A stretch of DNA of 64,000 nt from Streptomyces sp. HNM0575 (GCF_012726265.1 NZ_JAASAG010000004.1:124001-188000), one strand, 5' to 3'; shown: positions 46,002 through 54,849, counted from the first letter of the stretch. A program made the numbers and translations. The notes: a model not told the origin generated them from the letters alone.

Positions 46002-46814
46002 ATGCCCACCGCCAGACTCGACGGCATCGCCCTCGACTACGAGGACCACGGCAGCGGCGACCCCGTCGTCCTCGTCATGGGCACCGGCTCCTACGGCCGG
46101 TCATGGCGCCTGTACCAGGTGCCCGCACTGGTATCCGCGGGCTACCGCGTGATCACCTTCGACAACCGGGGCATGCCGCCCAACGACTCGCCGCCCGGCG
46201 GGGTCTCCCTGGCCGCCATGGCCGAGGACACGGGCCGGCTCATCGAGCATCTGGAACTCGGGCCCGCCCGCGTCGTGGGGTTCTCGATGGGCGTCAACGT
46301 CGTCGCCCGACTCCTGCTGGAGCGGCCGGAGTCGGCGACGCAAGCGGTCCTGATGGCCGGACGTGCGCAGGTCGACCCCTTCGGGGCCGCGCTCAACAGG
46401 GCGGACCGCGACCTGAGCGACAGCGGGATCCGGCTCCCCGACAGCTACCGGGCGATGGTCACCGCGATGCGCCACCTGTCGCCGAGGACCCTCCGCGACC
46501 CCGAAGCCGTGCAGAACTGGCTGGAGGTCTTCGAATTCTCCCCGCAGCCGACGGGACCCGGGGTCCGGGCACAACTCGACCTCGACGACCACGGGGACCT
46601 GCGCCCCGAGTACGAGAAGATCACCACTCCCGTGCTGTGCATCGGCTTCACCGACGATCTGGTCGTCCCGCCCGAGGCCACCCGCCGTATCGCCGAAGCA
46701 GTCCCCGGAGCGCGCTACACGGAGATCGGTGACTGCGGCCATTACGGATATCTGGAACGGCCCACGGAGGTCAACGCCGCCATGCTCGACTTCTTCGCCG
46801 GACGTGAGGCATGA
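46002..46814 (+). CDS. Alpha/beta-fold hydrolase (possible siderophore esterase or trans-acting release enzyme)
   Basis: A 270-aa soluble alpha/beta hydrolase starting 4 bp after the reductase gene. The nucleophile elbow is GFSMG (Ser near residue 94). The acid is probably in FTDDLVVPP (near 217) and the histidine in CGHYGYLERP (near 246). An oxyanion-type turn VMGTGSYGRSW follows strand 3. The family covers esterases, lactonases and type II thioesterases, and the sequence does not choose among them. Its place between the ferric reductase and an exporter suggests either hydrolysis of a ferric siderophore to release iron or trimming/release of the peptide from the thioesterase-less NRPS3. The stop overlaps the next start as ATGA. 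Confidence 0.85.
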   Translation: MPTARLDGIALDYEDHGSGDPVVLVMGTGSYGRSWRLYQVPALVSAGYRVITFDNRGMPPNDSPPGGVSLAAMAEDTGRLIEHLELGPARVVGFSMGVNVVARLLLERPESATQAVLMAGRAQVDPFGAALNRADRDLSDSGIRLPDSYRAMVTAMRHLSPRTLRDPEAVQNWLEVFEFSPQPTGPGVRAQLDLDDHGDLRPEYEKITTPVLCIGFTDDLVVPPEATRRIAEAVPGARYTEIGDCGHYGYLERPTEVNAAMLDFFAGREA

Positions 46815-48562
46815 AGAGCAGACGCATCCCCTTCCCCTCCTCGGCCCCTCCCCCCGTACGGCTCCGGAGCACCGCGTACGAACCCGGCACCCGGGACGCG
46901 CTGCGCCTGCTGCGCTCCTGCCTGAGCGGCAACGCGGGACGCGTCACGCTCGCCGTGCTGGGCGGGGTGTGCTACCAACTCGCGCTGATATCCCTGCCGA
47001 AGTGCATCGAGTGGGCCGTGGACCAGGGCATCGCGGGCGACGACGACGCGGCCGTGCGCACCTGGGCCCTGGTGATCGTCGCGCTCGGCGTGGCCGCTCT
47101 CACCGGTGAGATCGTGCTGGGCTGGTTCTCCACCACGTCGGCCACCCTCCAGGGCAACCGGCTCTACATCGCACTGGCCGACCGCGTATCGCAGTCGGGT
47201 GCACGGGAGTTGGACCGCTTCGGCGAGGGCGACCTCAGTCTGCGCGGCACACGCGACGTCGATCTGATCCGCACCTGGCTGATGGGCTTCGCGTCCTTCG
47301 TCACAGGAGTGTTCGGCTTCGCCGTGATGATCGTCGCCATCGTGCTGCTCGATCCGCTGCTGGCCGTGGTGGGAGTGGCGTGCGTCCCGCCCCTGGTGTG
47401 GATCAACACCTTCTTGTTCCCCAGGCGGTTCGGCAAGGTCAACACCGCTCTGTCGGCCGCCCACGGCAGCCGCGCCGACGCGGTGGAGGAGCTGCTGTCC
47501 GCCAGCGCCGCCGTACGCGGACTGGGCGGCGAGCCCGCCCTGGTGAGCCGGCATCACCGCCGCAGCGAGGAGGTCACCGAGCACACCCTGCGCACCGCCC
47601 GGGTCTCCGCGGACTGGGCCGCCCTCTCCCCGTTCGTGCCCGCCCTCGCCATCGGAGCCGGGCTGGGCTTCGGGGGCCTGGCGGTGCTGCGGGGGACCAT
47701 GCAGGTCGGCGGCATCGTCGCGTTCACGAGCTGGATGACGATGCTCGTCCTGTGGGTCGGCGTGCTCACCATGCGGCTGAGTCAGCTCAGCCAGGCCACG
47801 ACCGCCGCCCGCAGGCTCCAGGAGATCCTGATGCCGGCCGGTGGCGCGGCACCGGCCGGGACCCGACCGCTGCCCGGGAGCGGCGAGTTGGCCGCCGACG
47901 GCGTGGCCGTACGGGCGGACGGGCGCGACGTGCTGCCGCCCACGAGCCTGGCCGCACTACCCGGCCGCATCCTGGCCGTCACCGGCCCCATGGGCAGCGG
48001 GAAGACCACGCTGCTGCGGGTGCTGGCCGGTCTCGTACTCCCGGACCGTGGCACGGTCCGCTTCGCGGGCGTCCCCCTGGAGGAGGCCGAGCCCCAACTG
48101 CTCCGCCGAAGCCTCGCCTTCGTACCCCAGCGTCCCGTCACGCTGAGCGGGACCCTCGCCGACAACCTGCGCCTCGGCGGCGACTTCACGGACGATCAGC
48201 TGCGCGAGGCCTGCCGGCTCGCCGCCCTGGACGGCCATCTCGGCTCCCTGCCCGATGGGTTGGAGACCGAGGTCGGCGAGAAGGGCAGCACCCTCTCCGG
48301 CGGCCAGCTTCAACGCCTCGCGCTCGCCCGGGCGTTGCTCCGCCGTCCCGCGGTGCTGCTCCTGGACGACATCACCTCCGCGGTGGACGCGGCGACCGAG
48401 AGGACCATCGTGGAACGACTGCGGCAATGGTGCGGAGAGGAGACCGCCGTCGTATGGGCCACGCACCGGCAAGCCGTGGCGGACGCCGCGGACCAGGTGC
48501 TCGCCCTGGAGGCGGGGACTGCCAGGGTCCGGACCGAAGAGGGGGCCGGCGCAGGTGGCTGA
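46811..48562 (+). CDS. ABC exporter half-transporter A (TMD-NBD), degenerate Walker B
   Basis: A 583-aa type IV ABC exporter half, with about six membrane helices in residues 35-330 followed by a nucleotide-binding domain. Walker A is GPMGSGKTT and the signature LSGGQ is intact. Walker B reads VLLLDD, so the catalytic Glu is replaced by Asp, and the switch His (ATHRQ) is kept. The start overlaps the hydrolase stop (ATGA), and the 3' end overlaps the next half-transporter by 8 bp. With the next gene it most likely forms a heterodimer that exports the NRPS product or siderophore. Confidence 0.92.
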   Translation: MKSRRIPFPSSAPPPVRLRSTAYEPGTRDALRLLRSCLSGNAGRVTLAVLGGVCYQLALISLPKCIEWAVDQGIAGDDDAAVRTWALVIVALGVAALTGEIVLGWFSTTSATLQGNRLYIALADRVSQSGARELDRFGEGDLSLRGTRDVDLIRTWLMGFASFVTGVFGFAVMIVAIVLLDPLLAVVGVACVPPLVWINTFLFPRRFGKVNTALSAAHGSRADAVEELLSASAAVRGLGGEPALVSRHHRRSEEVTEHTLRTARVSADWAALSPFVPALAIGAGLGFGGLAVLRGTMQVGGIVAFTSWMTMLVLWVGVLTMRLSQLSQATTAARRLQEILMPAGGAAPAGTRPLPGSGELAADGVAVRADGRDVLPPTSLAALPGRILAVTGPMGSGKTTLLRVLAGLVLPDRGTVRFAGVPLEEAEPQLLRRSLAFVPQRPVTLSGTLADNLRLGGDFTDDQLREACRLAALDGHLGSLPDGLETEVGEKGSTLSGGQLQRLALARALLRRPAVLLLDDITSAVDAATERTIVERLRQWCGEETAVVWATHRQAVADAADQVLALEAGTARVRTEEGAGAGG

Positions 48563-50279
48563 ACAGCGAAGACTCAGCACGTCCCCGGACCAGCAGGCGA
48601 TCCTGCGCCGGGCCTGGCCGTACATGCGTCCCCAACGGCGGGGCATCGCCGGGGCGTTGGCGCTCAGCGCCCTGGCCACCGCCACCACCGTGGCCGTGCC
48701 CGCCGTCATCGGAACGGCCGTCGACCAGCTGCTCGCCCGCGACCGGACCGGGCTGGCGGTGGCCGTCGCGGCCGTGTGCGCACTGGCCGTGCTGCGGCTG
48801 GTGATCTTCCGTCAGTCCGAGGTCCTGCTGACCACCGTCGGCGAACGCGTCGTGCGCCACCTGCGGGACCTGGCGGTGACCCGGCTCTCCCGGGCACCGC
48901 TGCGGCTCGTGGAGGCCCAGCCCTCCGGCGATCTGCTGCGGCGCACCACGACCGAGATCGCCGACCTGGCCAACTTCGTGCGCAGCCAGCTGCCGGAAGT
49001 GCTGACCGTCGGCGGCTATCTGCTGTTCACCACCGCGCTGTTGCTGGGGTATTCCCCGCTGCTGACGCTGGCTCTGCTGGTGGTGTTCGTGCCCTGCGTG
49101 CTGTGGGTGCTGCGCAGGTTCAAGAAGGCCGCCAACCCGGCCTTCGCCGCCGAGGCCGCCGAGGCGGGCAAGGTCGCCTCCACCTACCGGGAGCTGGTGA
49201 CCTCCCGCGAGATGCTACAGACGTGCGGCGGCGTCGGCTTCTGGCGTACGCGCTTCCTGGAGGACAACCGGCGGCGGTACGGGGCGGCGCGGCGCACCCA
49301 GCGGGCGCTGTTCGTCATCAGCCTCTCCCGGGTGGTCCAGGGCGTCACCACCGGCATGCTGCTGCTCTTCGGCGGCTGGCTGGCCTCCAGGGGCCACATC
49401 AGTGTGGGCACCGTCGTGGTGTTCGTGCTGGCCACCCGCCAGCTCTTCGAGTCCGCCGCCCAGGCGTCCAACCTCGTCGGGCAGGCCCAGGTCTCACTGG
49501 TCGGGCTGGCCCGGCTGCTGAATCTGCTGGAGGTCACCGCGCCCGCGTCCGACGGCGCCAAACCCCAGGCGTCCGGGGCCGGTTCGCAGGACGGAAATAC
49601 GTCACGCACCGGGGAACACGGCGACCTGGAGATACGGCAGGTCAGCTACTCCTACGTCACCGGCACCGAGGTGCTGCACCGGCTGTCGGCGAAGATCGGC
49701 GCCGGTGAGCGGGTGGGCCTGGTCGGTCCCACCGGCGCCGGCAAGACCACGCTGGCCAAGCTGATCACCGGGCTCTACGACCCCGACGAGGGCAGCGTCC
49801 TCTACGACGGCGTGGACCTCCGCGACCTGTCCGCCGCCGAGTTGCGCCGCCGCATCGTCCTGGTGCCGCAGCGGGTCCACATGATCCACGGCACGCTCCT
49901 GGACAACCTCGCCCTGGTGCCCGGCGAGCCCGGAGAGGAGCGGGTACGCGAGACCGTCGGCAGGCTCGGCCTGACGGACTGGGTGGAGAGCCTGCCGAAG
50001 GGCCTTGACAGCCCCCTGGGCATGGGAGAGGGGCAACTCTCCGCGGGCGAGCTCCAGTTGATCGGTCTGGTGCGGGCCGCGCTCGTGGATCCCGCCGTAC
50101 TCGTGCTGGACGAGGCGACCGCCGACATCGATCCGGACACCGCCTGGCACCTGGAGACGGCGATCGACGCCCTGCGCACCGACCGCACCCTGATCGTGAT
50201 CGCACACCGTGAGGCCACCATCGAGCGCCTGCCCCGGGCGATCCGGCTGGAGCACGGCTCGGTCCTGGCCGGCAGCTGA
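48555..50279 (+). CDS. ABC exporter half-transporter B (TMD-NBD), degenerate signature
   Basis: A 574-aa ABC exporter half with a membrane domain (about residues 30-310) and a nucleotide-binding domain. Walker A is GPTGAGKTT and Walker B LVLDEATADID is intact with catalytic Glu. The signature is LSAGE rather than LSGGQ, and the switch His is in IAHRE. The GTG start at 48555 overlaps the previous gene by 8 bp and has a GAGGGGG stretch about 9 bp upstream. The longer open frame into the preceding gene was rejected. Its intact and degenerate motifs mirror those of the partner. Confidence 0.92.
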   Translation: MAEQRRLSTSPDQQAILRRAWPYMRPQRRGIAGALALSALATATTVAVPAVIGTAVDQLLARDRTGLAVAVAAVCALAVLRLVIFRQSEVLLTTVGERVVRHLRDLAVTRLSRAPLRLVEAQPSGDLLRRTTTEIADLANFVRSQLPEVLTVGGYLLFTTALLLGYSPLLTLALLVVFVPCVLWVLRRFKKAANPAFAAEAAEAGKVASTYRELVTSREMLQTCGGVGFWRTRFLEDNRRRYGAARRTQRALFVISLSRVVQGVTTGMLLLFGGWLASRGHISVGTVVVFVLATRQLFESAAQASNLVGQAQVSLVGLARLLNLLEVTAPASDGAKPQASGAGSQDGNTSRTGEHGDLEIRQVSYSYVTGTEVLHRLSAKIGAGERVGLVGPTGAGKTTLAKLITGLYDPDEGSVLYDGVDLRDLSAAELRRRIVLVPQRVHMIHGTLLDNLALVPGEPGEERVRETVGRLGLTDWVESLPKGLDSPLGMGEGQLSAGELQLIGLVRAALVDPAVLVLDEATADIDPDTAWHLETAIDALRTDRTLIVIAHREATIERLPRAIRLEHGSVLAGS

Positions 50280-50307
50280 ACCGCCAAGGACGGGAAGGGA
50301 GTCGACA

Positions 50308-51228
50308 GTGACGGTCGCCGATCGGCACTCCCAGGGCAGTACGGCCTGGGCCACTACGCGAGACGGGCGGCGCCTCCACACGATGAGGTTGCCCGGTCCC
50401 CGCACCACCGGGGACCGGGCGGCGCCGACCGTCGTCTTCGAAGCCGGGGCGGGCGGCAGCCGCTCGGCCTGGGCCTCGGTGCAGTCCGGCGTCGCCCGGT
50501 TCGCTCCAGCCGTCGTCTACGACCGCTCCGGGCTCGGCCGCAGCTCCCCCGACCCGCACGGCCGGACACTCGCGCGCATGGCCGACGATCTGAACGCCGT
50601 ACTCGACCACTTCGCTCCGGGCCCGTTCGTCCTCGTCGGCCACAGCGCCGGCGGGCCCATCGTCCGCCTGGCCGCTTCCCTCCGCCCCGGGCGGATCGCG
50701 GGCCTGGTACTGGTCGATCCCACGGACGAAGCCGCCGACGTCCTCTTCAGCCGCGCCTTCCGGCAGGCCGAACGCGTCACGCTCGGCATCGGCGCTCTCG
50801 CCGCCCGGCTCGGCCTGCTCGGACTTGCCTACCGCCGGCTGCTGGCCGCCGCTCCCGCCGCGGACGTGCGCCGCGACCTGAAGCAGGAGGGATTCACTCC
50901 CCTTGTGCTGCGCACCCAGCGCCGTCAGGCCCGCACCTTCCTCGACGAACTCGCGGCATGGCGCGACGCCCCACCGGAGCTCGGCGACATTCCCGTCACG
51001 GTGGTCTCGGGGGGCCGCCCCGGCGACGGCATGCCCGCATCGGTTCGTGCGGCGGCCAACGCCTCCCATGCCCGCAGGGCCGCCCAATCGCCGTACGGGA
51101 GCCACATCATCGCCGAAGAGTCGGGGCACTACGTGCCCATCACCGAACCGGACGTCGTCATCGACGCCGTCGCGGCCATGCTGCGACCCGCCGGGCACGA
51201 CAAGCAGTCGCCGCGGGGAGGTGACTGA
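50308..51228 (+). CDS. Alpha/beta-fold hydrolase
   Basis: A 306-aa alpha/beta hydrolase, last gene of the + strand operon, 28 bp after the exporter. GTG at 50308 has GGAAGGGA about 7 bp upstream. The nucleophile elbow is GHSAGG and the catalytic His is in ESGHYVPITEPD. The acid residue is less clear. The substrate is unknown. It differs clearly from the hydrolase at 46002, so the operon carries two independent candidate release or esterase enzymes. Confidence 0.85.
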   Translation: MTVADRHSQGSTAWATTRDGRRLHTMRLPGPRTTGDRAAPTVVFEAGAGGSRSAWASVQSGVARFAPAVVYDRSGLGRSSPDPHGRTLARMADDLNAVLDHFAPGPFVLVGHSAGGPIVRLAASLRPGRIAGLVLVDPTDEAADVLFSRAFRQAERVTLGIGALAARLGLLGLAYRRLLAAAPAADVRRDLKQEGFTPLVLRTQRRQARTFLDELAAWRDAPPELGDIPVTVVSGGRPGDGMPASVRAAANASHARRAAQSPYGSHIIAEESGHYVPITEPDVVIDAVAAMLRPAGHDKQSPRGGD

Positions 51229-51233
51229 CGGCG

Positions 51234-51246
51234 AGCCCGAAGGGCT
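51234..51246. terminator. Small hairpin between convergent genes
   Basis: AGCCC and GGGCT pair across a GAA loop in the 45-bp gap between the + strand operon and the convergent reductase gene. The stem is short, so this is a weak call. Confidence 0.35.
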
Positions 51247-51273
51247 TCCGAGCGTCGCCCGCCGGCTCCTCGC

Positions 51274-52308
51274 TCACCCCGGAACGGCACCGTGGTCGAT
51301 GAGGCTGCGCGCGCAGTCGAGGACGCTGTCCCTCCCGGGCCGGGGCAACCACCCCAGCAGCGTCTGCGCCTTGGCCGTGCTGTGACGGTTCCGGCGGCCG
51401 AGCGCCGGCATCACGTCCCGAAGGGAGGGGTCGAACAGCGTGGCGGCGCGGACCACCAGGTTCGGCAGCCGCCGGGTGGGCACCTTGTGGCCCGCCTCCC
51501 CCAGGCCGTCGCGCAGTGCGAGCGCGATGTCGTACATCCACAGGAACTCACCGGTCGCGAGGAAGCGCTGTCCCGCCGCTTCCGGCGCGTGCATGGCGCG
51601 TATGTGGATGTCGGCCAGGTCGCGCACGTCGACGACTTCGAGCCCGACGTGGGGCGTACCGGGCATCGCCCCGCCGACGAGCCGGGCGATGATCCGGGCC
51701 GAGCCGAGCACCTCGGGCGACAGCACCGGCCCGAACACAGCGCCCGGCAGGATGGTGGTCAGCGTCATCGGCCCGTCGTATGCGGCCATGAAATCCCAGG
51801 CCGCGCGCTCGGCGGCGGTCTTGGAACGCCGGTACGCGGGAAGCCCCGGGGTGGCCAGGTCCGTCCACAGCGTCTCGTCGGTGACGCCCTCGGTGGTGTA
51901 GGAGGTGGGGCTCGCCGCGTTCGCCGCCGAGGTCATGACCACCCGCCGCACGCCGGCGTCCGCGGCGGCGCGCAGCACTCGCAACGCGCCGTCGCGGGCC
52001 GGGCGCAGCAGCGCCCGCTCCTCGTCCTTGCCCGCCGAGGCATCGGCGCTCAACGGCGAGGCGACGTGCAGGACGTACGCGCAGCCGTCCGCCGCCTTCG
52101 TCCAGCCCTCATCCGAGTTCAGGTCCGCGACCGCGAATTCCAGGCGGCCGGTCCGGGCCGACTCCGGCACCACGGCCTGCCGGAGCCGCTCGGCGCGCGC
52201 CGTGTCACGCACTGTGGCGCGCACGTCGTACCCGCTCTCCAGCAACTGCGCGATGCACCAGCCCGCCACGTATCCCGTGCCGCCGGTGACCAGAACAGTG
52301 TCCGGCAT
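51274..52308 (-). CDS. NAD(P)-dependent epimerase/reductase (dihydroflavonol-4-reductase-like extended SDR)
   Basis: A 344-aa extended short-chain dehydrogenase of the dihydroflavonol reductase / aldehyde reductase type. The nucleotide motif VTGGTGYVAG is at the N terminus and the catalytic YRRSK near residue 162, with Ser/Thr in MTSAANAAS upstream. It probably reduces an aldehyde or ketone with NAD(P)H; the substrate is unknown. ATG at 52308 has AGGAG about 6 bp upstream. Immediately upstream lies a perfect 26-bp palindrome, and a TetR-type regulator is divergent, so induction by a small molecule is likely. Confidence 0.88.
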   Translation of the reverse strand: MPDTVLVTGGTGYVAGWCIAQLLESGYDVRATVRDTARAERLRQAVVPESARTGRLEFAVADLNSDEGWTKAADGCAYVLHVASPLSADASAGKDEERALLRPARDGALRVLRAAADAGVRRVVMTSAANAASPTSYTTEGVTDETLWTDLATPGLPAYRRSKTAAERAAWDFMAAYDGPMTLTTILPGAVFGPVLSPEVLGSARIIARLVGGAMPGTPHVGLEVVDVRDLADIHIRAMHAPEAAGQRFLATGEFLWMYDIALALRDGLGEAGHKVPTRRLPNLVVRAATLFDPSLRDVMPALGRRNRHSTAKAQTLLGWLPRPGRDSVLDCARSLIDHGAVPG

Positions 52309-52321
52309 GATCTCTCCTCTG

Positions 52322-52347
52322 ATTCATTAGCCGATCGGCTAATGAAT
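52322..52347. promoter_or_regulatory. Perfect 26-bp palindrome, probable TetR operator
   Basis: The left arm ATTCATTAGCCGA is the exact reverse complement of the right arm. It lies 14 bp upstream of the reductase start codon, just before its ribosome site, with the AT-rich TTAAAT next to it as a possible -10 on the - strand. It is the obvious site for the TetR-family protein encoded 139 bp away. Confidence 0.8.
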
Positions 52348-52485
52348 TTAAGAGTAACAGCGCCCCCGGCGGCAAGGCGAACCCGGCGCATTCCGGCCCC
52401 CGCGAACCGGACGGCGGCGCTCCTCGGGCGCCTGCTTCCGAGGAGCACGGACAGCGCCGGCCGGGAGCCGACCTAGGATGGCGAC

Positions 52486-53043
52486 ATGCAGACGACGCGG
52501 GCTGCGCAGGCGGAGAAGACCAGGCAGGCGGTACTCGACACGTCGCGGGCCCTGTTCCTGGAGCACGGCTTCGACGCCACGTCGCTCCAGCTCATCGCCG
52601 ACACCATGGGCGTGGCCAAGGCCAACGTCTACTACTACTTCCGCACCAAGATCGCGATCCTCGAGGCGCTGATCGAACCCACCGTCTCGGCGCTCGCCGC
52701 CAATCTCGACCAGGCCGAGCACATCACCGACCGGGCAGAGCGCATCGACCACCTGATCACGACGTGGGTGGACCAGGTGGTGACCGCGTATCGCACGCTC
52801 GCCCCGATGAGCAGGAACGACCCCATCGTGCGCCGGCACGAAAAGCTCAGCCGCGAGCTCGACGCGCTGTCCCAGCGCGGCCTGCACCTGATGTTCGGCC
52901 CGCATCCCACCGTCGACGAGCAGGCCGCGTACTGGCTCATCAGCGACCTCGGAGTGGTCAACCGCCGTCTCGACCACCTCTCCGACGACGACCTGCGCGC
53001 CACCCTCACCCGTCTGTGCCACCGCGTCGTCGACAACGTCTGA
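52486..53043 (+). CDS. TetR/AcrR-family transcriptional regulator
   Basis: A 185-aa regulator with an N-terminal helix-turn-helix (residues about 12-55; TSLQLIADTMGVAKANVYYYF) and a helical ligand/dimer domain. ATG has AGGATGG a few bases upstream. It is divergent from the NAD(P)-dependent reductase and probably represses it through the palindrome at 52322-52347. The effector is unknown. Confidence 0.92.
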   Translation: MQTTRAAQAEKTRQAVLDTSRALFLEHGFDATSLQLIADTMGVAKANVYYYFRTKIAILEALIEPTVSALAANLDQAEHITDRAERIDHLITTWVDQVVTAYRTLAPMSRNDPIVRRHEKLSRELDALSQRGLHLMFGPHPTVDEQAAYWLISDLGVVNRRLDHLSDDDLRATLTRLCHRVVDNV

Positions 53044-53187
53044 CGCGCGCCTCCGCCCACCGCGGCGACGAGTTGCGCGGAACCATCTCTCACGGGTTCA
53101 GCCCGACGAGCAGCGGCGTCAGTGCGAGCCGTGCGCACGGTCGGGTCGGCGGCTGCGGATGCGACCCGAGGTCGCTATCGTCCCCAT

Positions 53188-53634
53188 ATGTCCAATAAGT
53201 TCAGCAAGTCCTTCGAAGTCCGTTGGGACGACGTCGACTTCAACGGTCATCTGCGCAGCACGAGATATCTGGAGTACGCGGGCACCGCGCGGCTCGGCCT
53301 CCTGATGGAGGCGGGATGGGACGTGCGTGCTCTGCGGAGGGAGGGCTTCGCTCCGGTACTGCTGAGCGAGCAGGTCGAGTACCTGCGTGAGGTCTTCTTC
53401 GCCGAGCGGGTCGAGGTGTCGTGCCAAGTCGTGGGGTCGAGCGCGGACGGTGCGCGGTGGCGGATCCGGCACTCGGTCTCACGGGAGGACGGGGACGAAG
53501 CCGCCGTCGTGCGTTCGCTCGGCGCATGGATCGACGTCCACGCCCGCAGGATCACCCCACCCCCGCCCGGGCTCCGGGCGGCCTTGGAGGCAGCCCGCTC
53601 CGAGGACTGGGAACTCATCGGCAACGCGTCCTGA
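53188..53634 (+). CDS. Hotdog-fold acyl-CoA thioesterase (4HBT/FadM-like)
   Basis: A 148-aa hotdog protein with VRWDDVDFNGHLRSTRYLEY near the N terminus, matching the 4-hydroxybenzoyl-CoA thioesterase family (catalytic Asp in DVDFNGH). It is likely to hydrolyse an acyl-CoA or acyl-carrier thioester in the cytosol. ATG at 53188 starts the conserved part; an upstream in-frame ATG would add 22 non-conserved residues. There is no good ribosome site, only GAGG 16 bp upstream. The promoter is not clear. Confidence 0.82.
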   Translation: MSNKFSKSFEVRWDDVDFNGHLRSTRYLEYAGTARLGLLMEAGWDVRALRREGFAPVLLSEQVEYLREVFFAERVEVSCQVVGSSADGARWRIRHSVSREDGDEAAVVRSLGAWIDVHARRITPPPPGLRAALEAARSEDWELIGNAS

Positions 53635-53641
53635 CGGCCAG

Positions 53642-53660
53642 GCGGTCCTTGTACGACCGC
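53642..53660 (+). terminator. Small hairpin after the thioesterase gene
   Basis: GCGGTC (53642-53647) pairs with GACCGC (53655-53660) across 7 nt, a few bases after the stop codon and before the convergent MerR gene. Confidence 0.4.
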
Positions 53661-53757
53661 ACATCACACACCCGCCGGCTCACGCACCAGCAAACCGTGC
53701 CGTCGCCGCCGGTCGGCCCAGCCCCGTCCCGAGGGCGAATCCACCGATCGGTCACCC

Positions 53758-54747
53758 TCAACACGGGCCCTGGCGCAGGGCGTTGGCCATCCACTCCCGG
53801 AGTTTCGCCGCCCTCTCCGGGTCCGGCTCGGGCGTGCCGTTGATCGTCGCCACCAGGGAGTGGTACCTGGTCAGCAGCTTCAGGCCGGTCGACATGGCCG
53901 GCCACTGCGCCGCCTCGCCGTTCCGGTCGGGCTCGACGATGCCGCGCCGGGTCGTGCCGACGTCAGTCTCCCCGGTGATGGCGGCGACCAACTCGGCGGA
54001 GTCGGCGGCCACTCGCTCGGCGATGTCCCGGGCATGCGGCGAATCCGCGGGCACGCCGGTCTCCTTGGCGGCCCGTGCCTCCAGGTGAAGCTCCCGATGC
54101 CTCTCGATGCGGTCCATCATCTCCGGTGAAGCGATCAGCTTGCCCTGCTCGGTGGCGAAGGCCCGGTGGAAGAAGTGCCGCAGCGCCGTGCGGAATTCCT
54201 CGTCCTGCACGATCTCGGCGAGCTCGATCCAGGCCTCCAGCTGCTCGGTCGACGGCTCTTCGGGCAGGTACGGCCGCTGGTTGTGGAGCCGTTCGACATA
54301 GCCGGGGTGGACGTCCAGGCCGTCGGTGACGAAGTCCCAGAACCGGTCGATGAGCTGGTCACGGTCGTCGTCGGACATCGACACGAGCTTGTGCATCAGG
54401 CCCACCTGTTCTGCCGTGGTGTGCTGCCGTGTGATGGTCCGCAGCACCGCACGGCGCGCCCGGAACTGCCGCAACCGGTCCTCGACCAGGCGCAGATGCG
54501 TGACGGCCAGGTCATGCAGGGTGGTCTCCGCGGCGAGCACCCGGCGGATGTCGTCCAGCCCGGCGCCCAAGTCGCGCAGGGTGCGCACGAGTTCGAGACG
54601 TGCGACGGCGTGCACGTCGTACTGCCGGAAGCCGCCCGCGGTGAGGCGGGTCGGCGGCACGACGTCCTCATCGGCGTAGTACCTGATGGCGCTCACGCTC
54701 AGGCCCGTGCGGCGGGCGGCGTCCCCGATGGAATAGAGCTCGTTCAT
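53758..54747 (-). CDS. MerR-family transcriptional regulator with long C-terminal domain
   Basis: A 329-aa protein with an N-terminal MerR helix-turn-helix (YSIGDAARRTGLSVSAIRYY, then GGFRQYDVHAVARLELVRTL) and a dimerisation coiled coil to about residue 110. A helical C-terminal domain of about 210 residues follows, which I cannot assign and which probably binds the effector. ATG at 54747 was chosen over the in-frame GTG at 54756 because the GTG lies inside the likely -10 box. With that promoter the transcript would start at or next to the ATG, giving a leaderless mRNA. The gene is probably autoregulated, and no obvious target gene is adjacent. Confidence 0.85.
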   Translation of the reverse strand: MNELYSIGDAARRTGLSVSAIRYYADEDVVPPTRLTAGGFRQYDVHAVARLELVRTLRDLGAGLDDIRRVLAAETTLHDLAVTHLRLVEDRLRQFRARRAVLRTITRQHTTAEQVGLMHKLVSMSDDDRDQLIDRFWDFVTDGLDVHPGYVERLHNQRPYLPEEPSTEQLEAWIELAEIVQDEEFRTALRHFFHRAFATEQGKLIASPEMMDRIERHRELHLEARAAKETGVPADSPHARDIAERVAADSAELVAAITGETDVGTTRRGIVEPDRNGEAAQWPAMSTGLKLLTRYHSLVATINGTPEPDPERAAKLREWMANALRQGPC

Positions 54748-54754
54748 GGCCGTC

Positions 54755-54785
54755 ACTATCGGATCTCAAGCGACCTGAGAGTCAA
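54755..54785 (-). promoter_or_regulatory. MerR-type promoter with 19-bp spacer and dyad operator
   Basis: On the - strand, -35 TTGACT (54785-54780) and -10 GATAGT (54760-54755) are separated by exactly 19 bp. This is the overlong spacer characteristic of MerR-activated promoters. The spacer contains the dyad TCTCAAG-CGA-CCTGAGA (one mismatch, + strand reading). Confidence 0.75.
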
Positions 54786-54849
54786 GGGACCGGCCAGGAC
54801 ACCAAGACCCGTGAACGTCGACAACGCTCGTGATCAATACGCCTCGTGA

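Noticed and set aside
46101..47584. Open frames on the opposite strand of the hydrolase and exporter genes
   Set aside because: The sense frames carry complete catalytic motifs and overlapping starts. The antisense frames have none.
54748..54756. GTG at 54756 as start of the MerR gene
   Set aside because: It lies within the likely -10 box and has no ribosome site. The ATG at 54747 fits the promoter and the family N terminus.
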